This document shows positions 56,660 to 64,000 of a DNA stretch of 64,000 nucleotides, in pieces (the first letter of the stretch is position 1; the number at the start of each line of letters is the position of its first letter). Source of the stretch: Herbaspirillum seropedicae (lineage in GTDB: Bacteria > Pseudomonadota > Gammaproteobacteria > Burkholderiales > Burkholderiaceae_D); the NCBI RefSeq assembly GCF_001040945.1, contig NZ_CP011930.1, positions 2,271,704 to 2,335,703 of the forward strand, read 5' to 3'. The notes under the pieces were generated by a model that searched no databases, was not told where the DNA came from, and saw nothing but the letters and a program-made list of their open reading frames with translations. The position numbers were made by a program, and so were the translations under genes.

Positions 56660-58732
56660 TCAACCGCTGCTCTTGGCCAGGTTGGCCAGTTGCTGGGTCA
56701 GGTAGCTCTGGGTCGACTGCATGCTGGAGAGCGTGAGATTGAGCTGGTTGAACTGGTTGGTGTAGGCATCTTTCAGGTTGGACAAGCGGCTCTGCACCGC
56801 CGTCTGGCGGTCCTGATTGATCTTCAGGCTGGCTTGCAGGCCGCTGGTCTTGGTGGCGATGATGCCGTTGTCGCTGAGCAGACTGGTCATCAAGGTCTGC
56901 AACTTGGTGACAATACCATTTTTGGACGAAGTGGTGTTGGTCGGATCAGGGTCTGTACCAGCGAACAGATTGGCGATGCCAGCGAAATTGTTGGTCGCGG
57001 CCGTCGACAATTTGGTCGAATCCAGCGCCAGCGTGCCGTCCTTCTGGAACGAAATGCCGATGTCGGACAGGGTGTTGATGCCATTGCCGCCATCCACCGT
57101 GCTGAACAGCGTATTGCGCAGCTGGCTCATGATGGTCTGCACCGAGGACTCGCTGGCCAGCGGCGCCGAGGTGTTGGCCTGGCCCAGGGTGGTCGAAGGC
57201 GTCTGCGCGGTCATGCCGGCCACTGCCTTGGCCAGCGTGTTGTAGGCTGTCACAAAGGAGTTGGCCGCAGTGGTGATGCCCGAGGTGTCGTTGCTGATGT
57301 TGAGGGTGAAGTTGTCTGCCGAGGTGGTGACCTTGGACAGGTTCAGCGTCACGCCCGAAATCACGTTCTCGACCTTGTTGGTCGGGCTGGTCACGTTCAC
57401 GCCGTCGATGGACAGCTTGGCGTCCTGCGCCTTGAGCAACTGGCCCATGCCGCTCATGCTCAGGCCGGCATAGTCGCTGGTGCCGGTCAGCGAGACGGCT
57501 GCAGTGGCGCTGGACCCGGTTGGCGTGAGCACCAGGTGGTCGTTGCTGCCGTCATTGGTGATGGAGGCGGTGACACCGGCGTTGGCGTTGTTGATAGCCA
57601 GCTTCACCTGGGTCAGGTCGATATTGCCGCTGCCGTTGGCCACGGGAGCGATATTGAAGCTGCTGTCGCCCACCTTCAGGGTCAGGTTGCCGGCACTGTA
57701 GGTCTGGCCGCTGGCGACATTGGGCGAAGTCACCGTGCCGCTGGGGTCCGAGTTGAAGACGGCGAAGTTCTCGGTGCCGGTGATCTTGATGGTGTTGGTC
57801 GAACCACTGTTCTTGGCGGTGACGACCAGGTGGTCATTGGTGCCGTCGCTGACGATGGTGGCATTGACGCCGGCATCGCTGCTGTTGATGGCGTCACGCA
57901 CGCCGGCCAGGGTGTTGGTGGTCGGCTTGATGATGGTGGTGCTGCCGCTGCCGGTCTTGATGGCCAGCAGGCCGTTGTCGAAGGTGCTGCCCGGGGCGAT
58001 GCTGGCCGAGCTCAGCTTCTCGGCCTGCGCCAGCTGGGACACCGCAACGGCGTAGTTGCCCGAGGCCGCCTTGGTGGCGTCGCGCGGGGCCTGCGTCTGC
58101 GTCATGGTGCTGGGCGTGGAGCTGGACGGATCGTAGAAGAAGCCGGACAGGCTGTTGTTGGCCGTGACCTTGATGGTATTGGCGGTGCCGCCGGTATTGG
58201 ATTCCAGCACCAGGTGGTCGCCCGCGCCATCGGTGACGATGGAAGCCGTCGCGCCGGTCTTGCCGGCGTTGATGGCGTCACGCACGCCGGCCAGGGTGGA
58301 ATTGGCCTGCAGGGTGACGAAGACGGGGGAATTGGTGCCGATCTTGATGGCGATGGAGTCGCCCGCATTGAAGGTGGTGCCGCTGCTGATGCCGGCAGAC
58401 TGGATCTTTTGCGCCAGGATCTTGGTGGAGTCATCGCCGTTGATGTCGGCCGAGAACGGATCGGTGGTCAGGTTGCTGCCGGTGCCGGCGTTGCTGACCG
58501 AGCTTTTCTGGGCGCTGAAGCTGGCGGAGGTCATCGCCTTGATGGCCGACTGATAGGTCGACATGGCGCTCTTCAAGCTGCCGTAGGCCGAGATCAGCGT
58601 GTTGTAGCTGCTGGCCTGGGTGGTCAGGGGAGTGAGTTGCGACTGGCTTTCGGCCGAAATCAGCTGGCTGACCAGGGTGGCGACGTCGAGTGGGCCTGCT
58701 GAAGTGGAAATGGTGCCGGTGGATGTAGCCAT
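56660..58732 (-). CDS. fliD: Flagellar filament cap protein FliD (enlarged, with repeated domains)
   Basis: The filament cap required for flagellin assembly. It has 690 residues, more than 200 longer than the enterobacterial protein. The N-terminal DVATLVSQLISAESQSQLTP and the C-terminal coiled region (KDAYTNQFNQLNLTLSSMQS) are conserved. Between them are three related blocks of about 75 residues (about 115-190, 245-312, 339-417), each with the pattern AIN...GxxAxIxxDGxxDHLV. This is the Flagellin_IN-type motif. The extra copies explain the length. Confidence 0.94.
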   Translation of the reverse strand: MATSTGTISTSAGPLDVATLVSQLISAESQSQLTPLTTQASSYNTLISAYGSLKSAMSTYQSAIKAMTSASFSAQKSSVSNAGTGSNLTTDPFSADINGDDSTKILAQKIQSAGISSGTTFNAGDSIAIKIGTNSPVFVTLQANSTLAGVRDAINAGKTGATASIVTDGAGDHLVLESNTGGTANTIKVTANNSLSGFFYDPSSSTPSTMTQTQAPRDATKAASGNYAVAVSQLAQAEKLSSASIAPGSTFDNGLLAIKTGSGSTTIIKPTTNTLAGVRDAINSSDAGVNATIVSDGTNDHLVVTAKNSGSTNTIKITGTENFAVFNSDPSGTVTSPNVASGQTYSAGNLTLKVGDSSFNIAPVANGSGNIDLTQVKLAINNANAGVTASITNDGSNDHLVLTPTGSSATAAVSLTGTSDYAGLSMSGMGQLLKAQDAKLSIDGVNVTSPTNKVENVISGVTLNLSKVTTSADNFTLNISNDTSGITTAANSFVTAYNTLAKAVAGMTAQTPSTTLGQANTSAPLASESSVQTIMSQLRNTLFSTVDGGNGINTLSDIGISFQKDGTLALDSTKLSTAATNNFAGIANLFAGTDPDPTNTTSSKNGIVTKLQTLMTSLLSDNGIIATKTSGLQASLKINQDRQTAVQSRLSNLKDAYTNQFNQLNLTLSSMQSTQSYLTQQLANLAKSSG

Positions 58733-58883
58733 GCTTCAACTCCTCAATCTTTGCTGGGGCACAGCGCCATGCGGGCGGCGGCGCGGTCAAGAGGAGAGTG
58801 GCTCTCAAGTACGGCGTCGGTGCAGGAGGGACGCTGTGCGGATGTCTAGGTGAATCCGTTATGAACTGGGGTAGTCGAATCCA

Positions 58884-58914
58884 TCATGCGCAATGATGGT
58901 CCATTGGCGCATGA
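58884..58914. repeat. Inverted repeat between flaG and fliD
   Basis: TCATGCGCAATG and CATTGGCGCATGA pair with one bulge around six bases. There is no T-run, so it is a weak attenuator or RNA-stability element inside the filament operon. Confidence 0.45.
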
Positions 58915-58958
58915 CGTCATTCGAGCCACTGCAGTTCGTAGCAGACTCGAGGTATAAC

Positions 58959-59318
58959 TCAAGCCTTGTGGTTGATCAGCAAGCCTTGCATCTTGTCGAT
59001 CGATTTTGCGATGGCAATCGCTTCTTCGCTGGGGATCTGACGGATCACCGTGTCGGTGGCGGTGTCCATGACCTTGACGATGGTCTTGCCAGTGTCTTCA
59101 TCTTTCGAGAAGTTCAGTGCTGCGGCATTGCTGGCGGCGAAATCATTGAGCTTGCTGACGGCGTCGTTGACTTCGCTATCGGTAGCGCGACGGGCGTCCG
59201 GAGCGGCTACTGGTGCGACGGTCGATACCACGGGGTCAGGCTTGGCTGCGGTCTTCGGCAGTGCGTAAGCGGTGCCGGAGTCAGCCGCGGATGCGATATT
59301 GAGTGGGGCAATCGACAT
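58959..59318 (-). CDS. flaG: FlaG family flagellar protein
   Basis: A 119-residue protein of the FlaG family, which affects filament length. The C-terminal domain (LNFSKDEDTGKTIVKVMDTA, then TDTVIRQIPSEEAIAIAKSI) is typical; the N-terminal half is Ala-rich. It lies 78 bases after fliC in the same orientation. Confidence 0.9.
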   Translation of the reverse strand: MSIAPLNIASAADSGTAYALPKTAAKPDPVVSTVAPVAAPDARRATDSEVNDAVSKLNDFAASNAAALNFSKDEDTGKTIVKVMDTATDTVIRQIPSEEAIAIAKSIDKMQGLLINHKA

Positions 59319-59342
59319 GGTGCTACTCCCTTCCTTAAAGGA

Positions 59343-59375
59343 ACGTGCGGAGAATATGGACTATCCCCCGCACGT
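59343..59375. repeat. Inverted repeat between fliC and flaG
   Basis: ACGTGCGG (59343-59350) and CCGCACGT (59368-59375) are perfect 8-base arms around 17 bases. Without a T-run it may act as a partial terminator or as an mRNA 3' stabiliser that keeps flagellin more abundant than downstream products. Confidence 0.45.
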
Positions 59376-59396
59376 CATCCTACCTAGCTATCAGGC

Positions 59397-60485
59397 TTAT
59401 TTCAACAGCGAGAGGACCTGCTGCGGAGCCGAGTTCGCCTGCGACAGCATCGCGTTACCAGCTTGTTGCAGGATCTGCGCACGGGTCAGGTTCGCGGTTT
59501 CCTGCGCGTAGTCGGTATCCATGATACGGCTGCGCGACGAGGTGATGTTCTCGCTCGACACTTGCAGGTTGCTGATGACGGCGCTGAAGCGGTTCTGCAC
59601 GGCACCGAACTCTGCACGCTTGGACGAGATCAGGCTGATGGCCTTGTCCAGGTTCTGGATCGCCTTCTGTGCATCGCTTTGAGCCGACGGGGCGGCAACA
59701 GCTTGGTCCAGAGCCAGCTTGGCGCTGTCAACGGTAGCTTGCAGGGTCACAGCCGAGGAAGCCAGGGCCGACGAGGACAGCGAGGAACCGGTAGCGAACA
59801 GGTTGTCCAGGGCAGCCTTGGCCGAGGTGTAGGTCGCTTGCGCGGTGCTCACGCCGGAGGTGTTGCCCAGACCGATCAGGCCCTTGGCGCTGGTGCCGAT
59901 GACGTTGGCCATCGTGCCGTTGTTCGACAGGTCATCCAGGGTGATGGTGATCTGGTCGTTCAGCTTGTTGTCCGACACGTTGGCGCCGACCTGGAAGGAC
60001 AGGGTCAGGGAAGCCGACACGTTGGCCGAATCAGAGCCGGTGCCAGCCGAAGCGCCTTGGCCGGTACCGGTGAACAGGTTCTGGCCGTTGAAGCTGGTGC
60101 CGTTCAGGACGCGGAACACTTCCTGGGACAGCTGGGTGTATTCGTCGTTGAGGGTCTTGCGGTCTTGTGCGCTGTTGGTGCCGTTGGCAGCCTGGACAGC
60201 CAGTTCACGCATACGTTGCAGGTTGTCGCCGACGGTCGACAGAGCGCCTTCAGCGGTTTGCGCCATCGAGATACCGTCGTTGGCGTTACGTTGTGCAACT
60301 GCCAGACCCTTGACCTGGGAGTTCATGCGGTCGGCGATGGCCAGGCCGGCGGCGTCGTCCTTGGCGCTGTTGACGCGCAGACCGGAGGACAGACGTTGAA
60401 TCGAGGTGTTCAGGGACGATTGCGACGCATTCAGGTTCCGTTGCGTATTGAGCGACGGGATGTTGGTATTGATGACTGATGCCAT
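59397..60485 (-). CDS. fliC: Flagellin
   Basis: The filament subunit, 362 residues. The conserved N-terminal (SLNTQRNLNASQSSLNTSIQ, then RLSSGLRVNSAKDDAAGLAI) and C-terminal (FGAVQNRFSAVISNLQVSSE, ending QVLSLLK) D0/D1 helices are intact. The central region (about 140-265) is Ser/Thr/Ala-rich and short, giving a compact filament surface with many possible O-glycosylation residues. AGGAG precedes the ATG. Codon use is strongly biased, as in highly expressed genes. Two sigma28 sites lie upstream. Confidence 0.97.
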   Translation of the reverse strand: MASVINTNIPSLNTQRNLNASQSSLNTSIQRLSSGLRVNSAKDDAAGLAIADRMNSQVKGLAVAQRNANDGISMAQTAEGALSTVGDNLQRMRELAVQAANGTNSAQDRKTLNDEYTQLSQEVFRVLNGTSFNGQNLFTGTGQGASAGTGSDSANVSASLTLSFQVGANVSDNKLNDQITITLDDLSNNGTMANVIGTSAKGLIGLGNTSGVSTAQATYTSAKAALDNLFATGSSLSSSALASSAVTLQATVDSAKLALDQAVAAPSAQSDAQKAIQNLDKAISLISSKRAEFGAVQNRFSAVISNLQVSSENITSSRSRIMDTDYAQETANLTRAQILQQAGNAMLSQANSAPQQVLSLLK

Positions 60486-60585
60486 GTTAATTCTCCTAAG
60501 ATTTGAGACCGATGATCCGAGTTTCAGTGCTTAACTTTGGTCTTCTACCCATGAGCCCCAGGCGTTTCAACCTCTGTTGATTGCT

Positions 60586-60612
60586 TTATCGGGCAGTCTT
60601 GGAAAAAGTTTA
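60586..60612 (-). promoter_or_regulatory. Sigma28 promoter of fliC, proximal
   Basis: On the minus strand: TAAACTTT (60605-60612, seven of eight) - 11 bases - CCCGATAA (60586-60593, seven of eight). Predicted leader about 90-95 bases. Confidence 0.85.
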
Positions 60613-60687
60613 GGGTTTTACGCAAAAAAATCTTTTTCAAGACTTTCCGAACTAAAACTGCGTGCTTTGAAACTCCAAGCAAATCCT

Positions 60688-60714
60688 TTTTCGACGGCAA
60701 TCTGAAAAACTTTA
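60688..60714 (-). promoter_or_regulatory. Sigma28-like promoter of fliC, distal
   Basis: On the minus strand: TAAAGTTT (60707-60714, perfect) - 11 bases - GTCGAAAA (60688-60695, six of eight). It lies 102 bases upstream of the proximal site in the same orientation. Confidence 0.6.
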
Positions 60715-60754
60715 GGAAAATATCTGTTGTGGTAAAGAAATTTCTCAGAAACGA

Positions 60755-60784
60755 CAAGGCCGCCCTAGTGGGCGGCCTTTTTTG
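60755..60784. terminator. Terminator between the TPR glycosyltransferase gene and fliC
   Basis: AAGGCCGCCC and GGGCGGCCTT pair around TAGT. The long T-run is on the plus side; leftward transcripts meet only TTGTCGTTT, so termination of the leftward TPR gene is plausible but weaker. It separates that gene from the fliC promoters. Confidence 0.7.
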
Positions 60785-60818
60785 TGGTGTCAATCTGATA
60801 ATTGTTGGAGGGAAACCT

Positions 60819-62795
60819 TCATCTTCCGGCTTTCTTCTGCTGCAGCGCGACCAGTTCCTGGCCCACCTTGGTCAGTACGGACTCCCAGTCGCTCAGTGCC
60901 GGTTGACGGAACAGCCGCATGCCCGGGTACCAGGGCGAGTCCTCGCGGTCCTGCAGCCAGCGCCAGTCCGGCACATGGGGCAGCAGTACCCAGGTGGGGT
61001 GTCCCAGGGCGCCGGCGAGGTGGACCACCGAGGTGTCCACGCTGACCACCAGGTCCAGGTTGGCGATGGCCGCGGCCGTGTCCGCGAAGTCTTGGCAGTC
61101 ATCGCCCAGGTTGAAGATCGGCAGGCCCGGGGGCAGGGCCTTGAAGGCATCCAGGGGCTTGCCTTTCTGCAACGAGTAGAACTCGATATTGGGCAGTTGG
61201 AACAGAGTGGCGAACTTGTCCATGGCAATGGAGCGGTGGCGGTCGTTGCCGTGTTCCGGGTTGCCACCCCAGACCACACCCACGCGCAGCTTCTCGGGGG
61301 ACTGGCTCAACTGCCGGATCTTCTCGCCCCAGCTGCTCTTGAGGATGGGATCGGCTGACAGGTAGCCGCCGGGCACGCTGGGGATGTCGTCCACGGTATC
61401 GGTGCCCATGGCGTAGGGTAGGCTCATGAGCACGTAGGCGCAGTCGCAGGGCGGCAGCGGATCGCTTTCGCGGACCAGCGTCACCTCTGGGGAATAGGAC
61501 TGGAACAGGCGGTACAGCGGATTCTTGACGTGCAGCGCCACGCGTGCGCCCTGGTCCAGCACCATGCGCACGTAGCGCAGGAACTGGATGCTGTCGCCGA
61601 AACCTTGTTCGTGCATCAGCAGGATGTACTTGCCCGCCAGGGAGGACTTGCCGTCCCACTTCGGGATCAAGTCGAACAATTTATGGATCAGGCGGTAGAC
61701 GTGCGAGCGTTCGCGCGTCACCAGGCGGCTCTCATGGCACTCCCAGCCTTCCTTGAGGTGACCCTGCAGCAGCAGGCTCAGGGCGATATTGTGCCTGGCT
61801 GTGGGATAGTTGGGGCGCAGTTCCAGTGCCTTGCGGAAGTTGCCGATGGCGTCTTCGAGGTCACCGTGATCGTGCTGGATGGCGCCGATGTTGTTGTAGG
61901 TGAGGGCGTGTTTGGAATCCACCTCCAGCGCCTTGTTGAACATGCGCATGGCATCGTCAAAACGGTCACTGGTGGAGAAATAGCTCGATCCCAGCTTGAC
62001 GTAGGCATTGGGATCCTTGGGGGCGATTTCGATGACGCGCAACAGGTGTTCGTGGGCCTCGTCGATCCGGTTCAGCTTCAGGTAGGAATCGGCAATCTTG
62101 TTGTGCGCATAGGTATCCTGCGGATCGAGCAGGATGGCCGTCTTGTGGGACTCGATGGCTTCCTTGTACATCTCCATGGCATGGAAGGCCTCGCCCAGGG
62201 CGGTATGGGACGGCGCGAAACTGATCTGCAGTTCCAGCGACTTCAGGATCACAGCCACGGCTTCGTTGTAGCGTTTGCATTCGATCAGGGCGCGGCCGAG
62301 GTGGGAGAGGGGGCCGGGCGCATTGGGTTCGCGCTTGACGGCGTCCTCGAAGTAGGCGACCGAGGCTTCCGGGTCGTTCTTCTCGTGCAGCGCATTGGCC
62401 AGGCCTATGCGCGAGGCGCGGTGGTCCCGGTCGATGCGGATGGCGTGTTCGTAGAGGGCGATGGCTTCGTCGATGCGATCCTGGCTCAGCACCGTGCCGG
62501 CCAGGTTGCTCATGTATTCGGCGTTTTCCGGATCGGCTTCGATGGCCTTGCGCAGATAGGCTTCGGCGTCGGCGAACTTGCCTTCGTGCATGGCCACCAG
62601 TCCGCGCGCATGATTGGCGAACACCAGCGTGGGATTGCGCGACAGGACCGCCATGCATAACGCCTTGGCTTCGTCGGTCTTGCGGCTATCCAGCAGGTCA
62701 AGCGCCTTGCGCACGTCGAGCAGGTCTTGCAGGGGATGCTTGGGCGGCGGGGTGGCCGGCTTGCCGTGCTTGTTGCTGTTCTTGCGCGTCGACAT
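60819..62795 (-). CDS. TPR-repeat protein with glycosyltransferase-like C-terminal domain
   Basis: A 658-residue cytoplasmic protein. After a Lys/Pro-rich start come about nine tetratricopeptide repeats (about residues 35-345; for example ADAEAYLRKAIEADPENAEY). The C-terminal about 280 residues look like a GT-B glycosyltransferase of the heptosyltransferase/O-GlcNAc-transferase type: ILLMHEQGFGDSIQFLRYVR, LRVGVVWGGNP, and VVSVDTSVVHLAGALGHPTW. ATG 62795 with AAGGAC is preferred to the longer frame. Its place next to fliC suggests modification of flagellin; the substrate is inferred only from position. Confidence 0.85.
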   Translation of the reverse strand: MSTRKNSNKHGKPATPPPKHPLQDLLDVRKALDLLDSRKTDEAKALCMAVLSRNPTLVFANHARGLVAMHEGKFADAEAYLRKAIEADPENAEYMSNLAGTVLSQDRIDEAIALYEHAIRIDRDHRASRIGLANALHEKNDPEASVAYFEDAVKREPNAPGPLSHLGRALIECKRYNEAVAVILKSLELQISFAPSHTALGEAFHAMEMYKEAIESHKTAILLDPQDTYAHNKIADSYLKLNRIDEAHEHLLRVIEIAPKDPNAYVKLGSSYFSTSDRFDDAMRMFNKALEVDSKHALTYNNIGAIQHDHGDLEDAIGNFRKALELRPNYPTARHNIALSLLLQGHLKEGWECHESRLVTRERSHVYRLIHKLFDLIPKWDGKSSLAGKYILLMHEQGFGDSIQFLRYVRMVLDQGARVALHVKNPLYRLFQSYSPEVTLVRESDPLPPCDCAYVLMSLPYAMGTDTVDDIPSVPGGYLSADPILKSSWGEKIRQLSQSPEKLRVGVVWGGNPEHGNDRHRSIAMDKFATLFQLPNIEFYSLQKGKPLDAFKALPPGLPIFNLGDDCQDFADTAAAIANLDLVVSVDTSVVHLAGALGHPTWVLLPHVPDWRWLQDREDSPWYPGMRLFRQPALSDWESVLTKVGQELVALQQKKAGR

Positions 62796-62897
62796 CGAAG
62801 GGGGTCCTTGTGGTTGGGTGCTGTAGTTGCACCGGATATAGCTTTCCAGCAGGGATGATATGCGCGCCGAAGTCCAGGCGAAGAGGAAAACAGAAAG

Positions 62898-62928
62898 CAA
62901 AAAACCTTCGTTTTAGACGAAGGTTTTG
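62898..62928 (-). terminator. Terminator of lexA
   Basis: AAAACCTTCGT and ACGAAGGTTTT pair around a five-base loop, with A and T runs on both sides. It sits about 65 bases after the lexA stop and upstream of the TPR gene. Confidence 0.88.
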
Positions 62929-62992
62929 CATGAACGGGTGCTTCCGGGCCGCAGTGCAGAGCTTTCTGCGGCGCGGTGGCGGCCCCTGGCGC

Positions 62993-63643
62993 CTAGTTCC
63001 AGCTGCGCATGAGCCCTACGGCCAGGCCTTCCAGGGCGAACTGTTCTTCGTTGGGCTTGACGATGATGGGTTTGAAGTCGGGATTTTCGGGGAAGAGGGT
63101 GATCACCGAGCCGGTCTTCTGGTAGCGCTTGACCGTGACTTCGTCAGCCAGCCGGGCCACGACGATCTGGCCATTGCGGGCCTGGTCGGTCTTGCGCACG
63201 GCCAGCAGGTCGCCATCGAGGATGCCGGCGTCGCGCATGGACATGCCGCGTACCTTGAGCAGATAGTCCGGCTTGCCGGAGAACATGGCTGGGTCGACCT
63301 GGTAGGTCTTTTCCACGTGTTCCTGTGCCAGGATGGGGGAGCCTGCGGCCACGCGCCCGATCAGCGGCAGGCTCAGTTGCATCAGGGCCGGGTGGGGCAG
63401 CGCCATCTGGCGGCTGGCAGCCTGGCCGCCCGGTTCGCGCAGGCGGATGCCGCGCGAGGTGCCGGGCGAGATCTCGATGGCGCCCTTGCGCGCCAGGGCC
63501 TGCAGGTGCTCTTCGGCAGCATTGGCAGAGCGAAAGCCCAGCTCTGCGGCAATCTCGGCGCGCGTGGGAGGGAAGCCGGTGTTCTCGATGGCGTTCTTGA
63601 TCAGGTTCAGGATTTGTTCCTGGCGCGCGGTCAGTTTGAGCAT
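62993..63643 (-). CDS. lexA: LexA repressor, SOS regulator
   Basis: Represses DNA-damage genes and self-cleaves with RecA. It has 216 residues: an N-terminal winged helix ([20 protein letters not shown]), the cleavage bond Ala100-Gly101 (RVAAGSP), and a protease dyad Ser135 (GMSMRDAG) and Lys151 (AVRKTD). All catalytic parts are intact. An SOS box lies 43 bases before its start, so it is autoregulated. Confidence 0.97.
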   Translation of the reverse strand: MLKLTARQEQILNLIKNAIENTGFPPTRAEIAAELGFRSANAAEEHLQALARKGAIEISPGTSRGIRLREPGGQAASRQMALPHPALMQLSLPLIGRVAAGSPILAQEHVEKTYQVDPAMFSGKPDYLLKVRGMSMRDAGILDGDLLAVRKTDQARNGQIVVARLADEVTVKRYQKTGSVITLFPENPDFKPIIVKPNEEQFALEGLAVGLMRSWN

Positions 63644-63685
63644 GGAAGGGCCTTTCTCTCGGGGAAGGCTGTGTGGATGAACAGT

Positions 63686-63701
63686 CTGTATTTTTATACA
63701 G
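63686..63701. promoter_or_regulatory. lexA: SOS box (LexA operator)
   Basis: CTGTATTTTTATACAG: perfect CTGTA and TACAG arms, only two bases from CTGTATATATATACAG. It overlaps the -10 region of the lexA promoter. Confidence 0.95.
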
Positions 63702-63719
63702 GTGCAATCCTTGTGTCAA
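63696..63719 (-). promoter_or_regulatory. lexA promoter
   Basis: On the minus strand TTGACA (63714-63719, perfect -35) is followed at 17 bases by TAAAAA, which falls in the SOS box. LexA binding there would block RNA polymerase directly. Confidence 0.7.
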
Positions 63720-64000
63720 CGGCAACATGCATTTCCAGCGGTCGAAAAAGCGGCTTTTGCGGTTTTTCTTCACTTATGTTCACTTATGGATAGATGGGCA
63801 GCTGGCCCTCTATATATAGAGGGGTTGAAAATGGTGAGGGGATCGCTCTCTTCCTGCGCCCAGCGCCTTCCTGCGTCTTCTTGTCCTTCAATGAAGGTGA
63901 TTTGTCTCTGCCAGGCGTCGGTCGGACCTGCCGATGATTGCTGTTCTATCCAAAAGCTTGTATGATCTTGGGTTTTCCTCTTCCCACACCCGTCTTGACG
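63720..64000. other. Non-coding gap upstream of lexA with palindrome and outgoing promoter candidate
   Basis: I see no convincing gene in the last 280 bases. The stretch contains a tandem decamer TTCACTTATG (63769-63778 and 63779-63788), a perfect 18-base palindrome CCCTCTATATATAGAGGG (63806-63823), and a candidate rightward promoter TTGCTG-N17-TATGAT (63938-63943, 63961-63966) that would serve a gene beyond the window. Confidence 0.5.

Noticed and set aside
60513..60539. A third sigma28-like match before fliC (CAAAGTTA-N11-TCGGATCA)
   Set aside because: Only six and five of eight positions match, and it would leave a leader of about 20 bases overlapping the ribosome site; the two upstream sites are better.
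63702..63965. Open frame of 87 codons right of lexA
   Set aside because: It begins in the lexA promoter, contains the palindrome, is Cys/Ser-rich without a ribosome site, and looks like chance.

Overview
The window reads as a chromosomal segment of a motile, GC-rich betaproteobacterium, most likely Oxalobacteraceae and probably Herbaspirillum or a close relative. That placement rests on protein style and gene order: cheR-cheD-cheB-cheY-cheZ-flhB-flhA-flhF-flhG-fliA, then flgN/M/A facing flgBCDEFGHIJKL, then a reversed fliRQPONMLKJIHGF block facing fliE, then fliC-flaG-fliD-fliS-fliT. It is inference; no database was searched.

Layout. 1-3.1 kb: glycan genes (start of a GT14-like transferase, a hexapeptide acetyltransferase, galE, a GT2 glycosyltransferase). 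3.1-3.4 kb: two copies of a diverged intergenic repeat. 3.4-9.5 kb: housekeeping and unknown genes (glycerate kinase, two small aromatic-rich lipoproteins, a TonB-like proline-rich protein, an orphan small gene, tRNA-Pro(GGG), a TetR repressor with a beta-hydroxyacid dehydrogenase that share one operator sequence). 9.5-10.8 kb: the dmeRF nickel/cobalt efflux pair with its operator. 11-16.7 kb: chemotaxis. 17-36.5 kb: flagellar export regulators, fliA, and rod/hook/ring genes. 36.6-41.2 kb: a MacAB-type tripartite exporter placed between two flagellar blocks. 41.3-53.4 kb: export gate, C ring, ATPase complex, MS ring, fliE. 53.5-60.5 kb: one long leftward filament operon ending in ycgR. 60.8-62.8 kb: a TPR protein with a glycosyltransferase-like C-terminus. 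63-63.7 kb: lexA with a clear SOS box.

How the genes work together. FlhA/FlhB and FliPQR form the export gate, FliHIJ feed it, FliE/FliF/FliG/FliM/FliN and the Flg proteins build the basal body and hook, and FliK sets hook length. FliA (sigma28) then fires late promoters. I found strong sigma28-type sites (TAAAGTTT-N11-GCCGATAA) before flgM and flgK and two in tandem before fliC. The anti-sigma factor FlgM therefore appears to be made by the sigma factor it inhibits. flhDC, motAB, cheA and cheW are not in the window.

The most unusual points are a FlhG that keeps its FlhF-activating DQAxxLR motif but has lost the ATPase P-loop, the tandem sigma28 sites before flagellin, internal domain repeats in FliD and FlgK, a chemoreceptor with its probable sensor at the C-terminus, a second FliK-like gene with a stand-alone FlhB C-terminal homologue, and a probable glycosyltransferase next to fliC. 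I see no transposase, integrase, CRISPR array, restriction system or rRNA.
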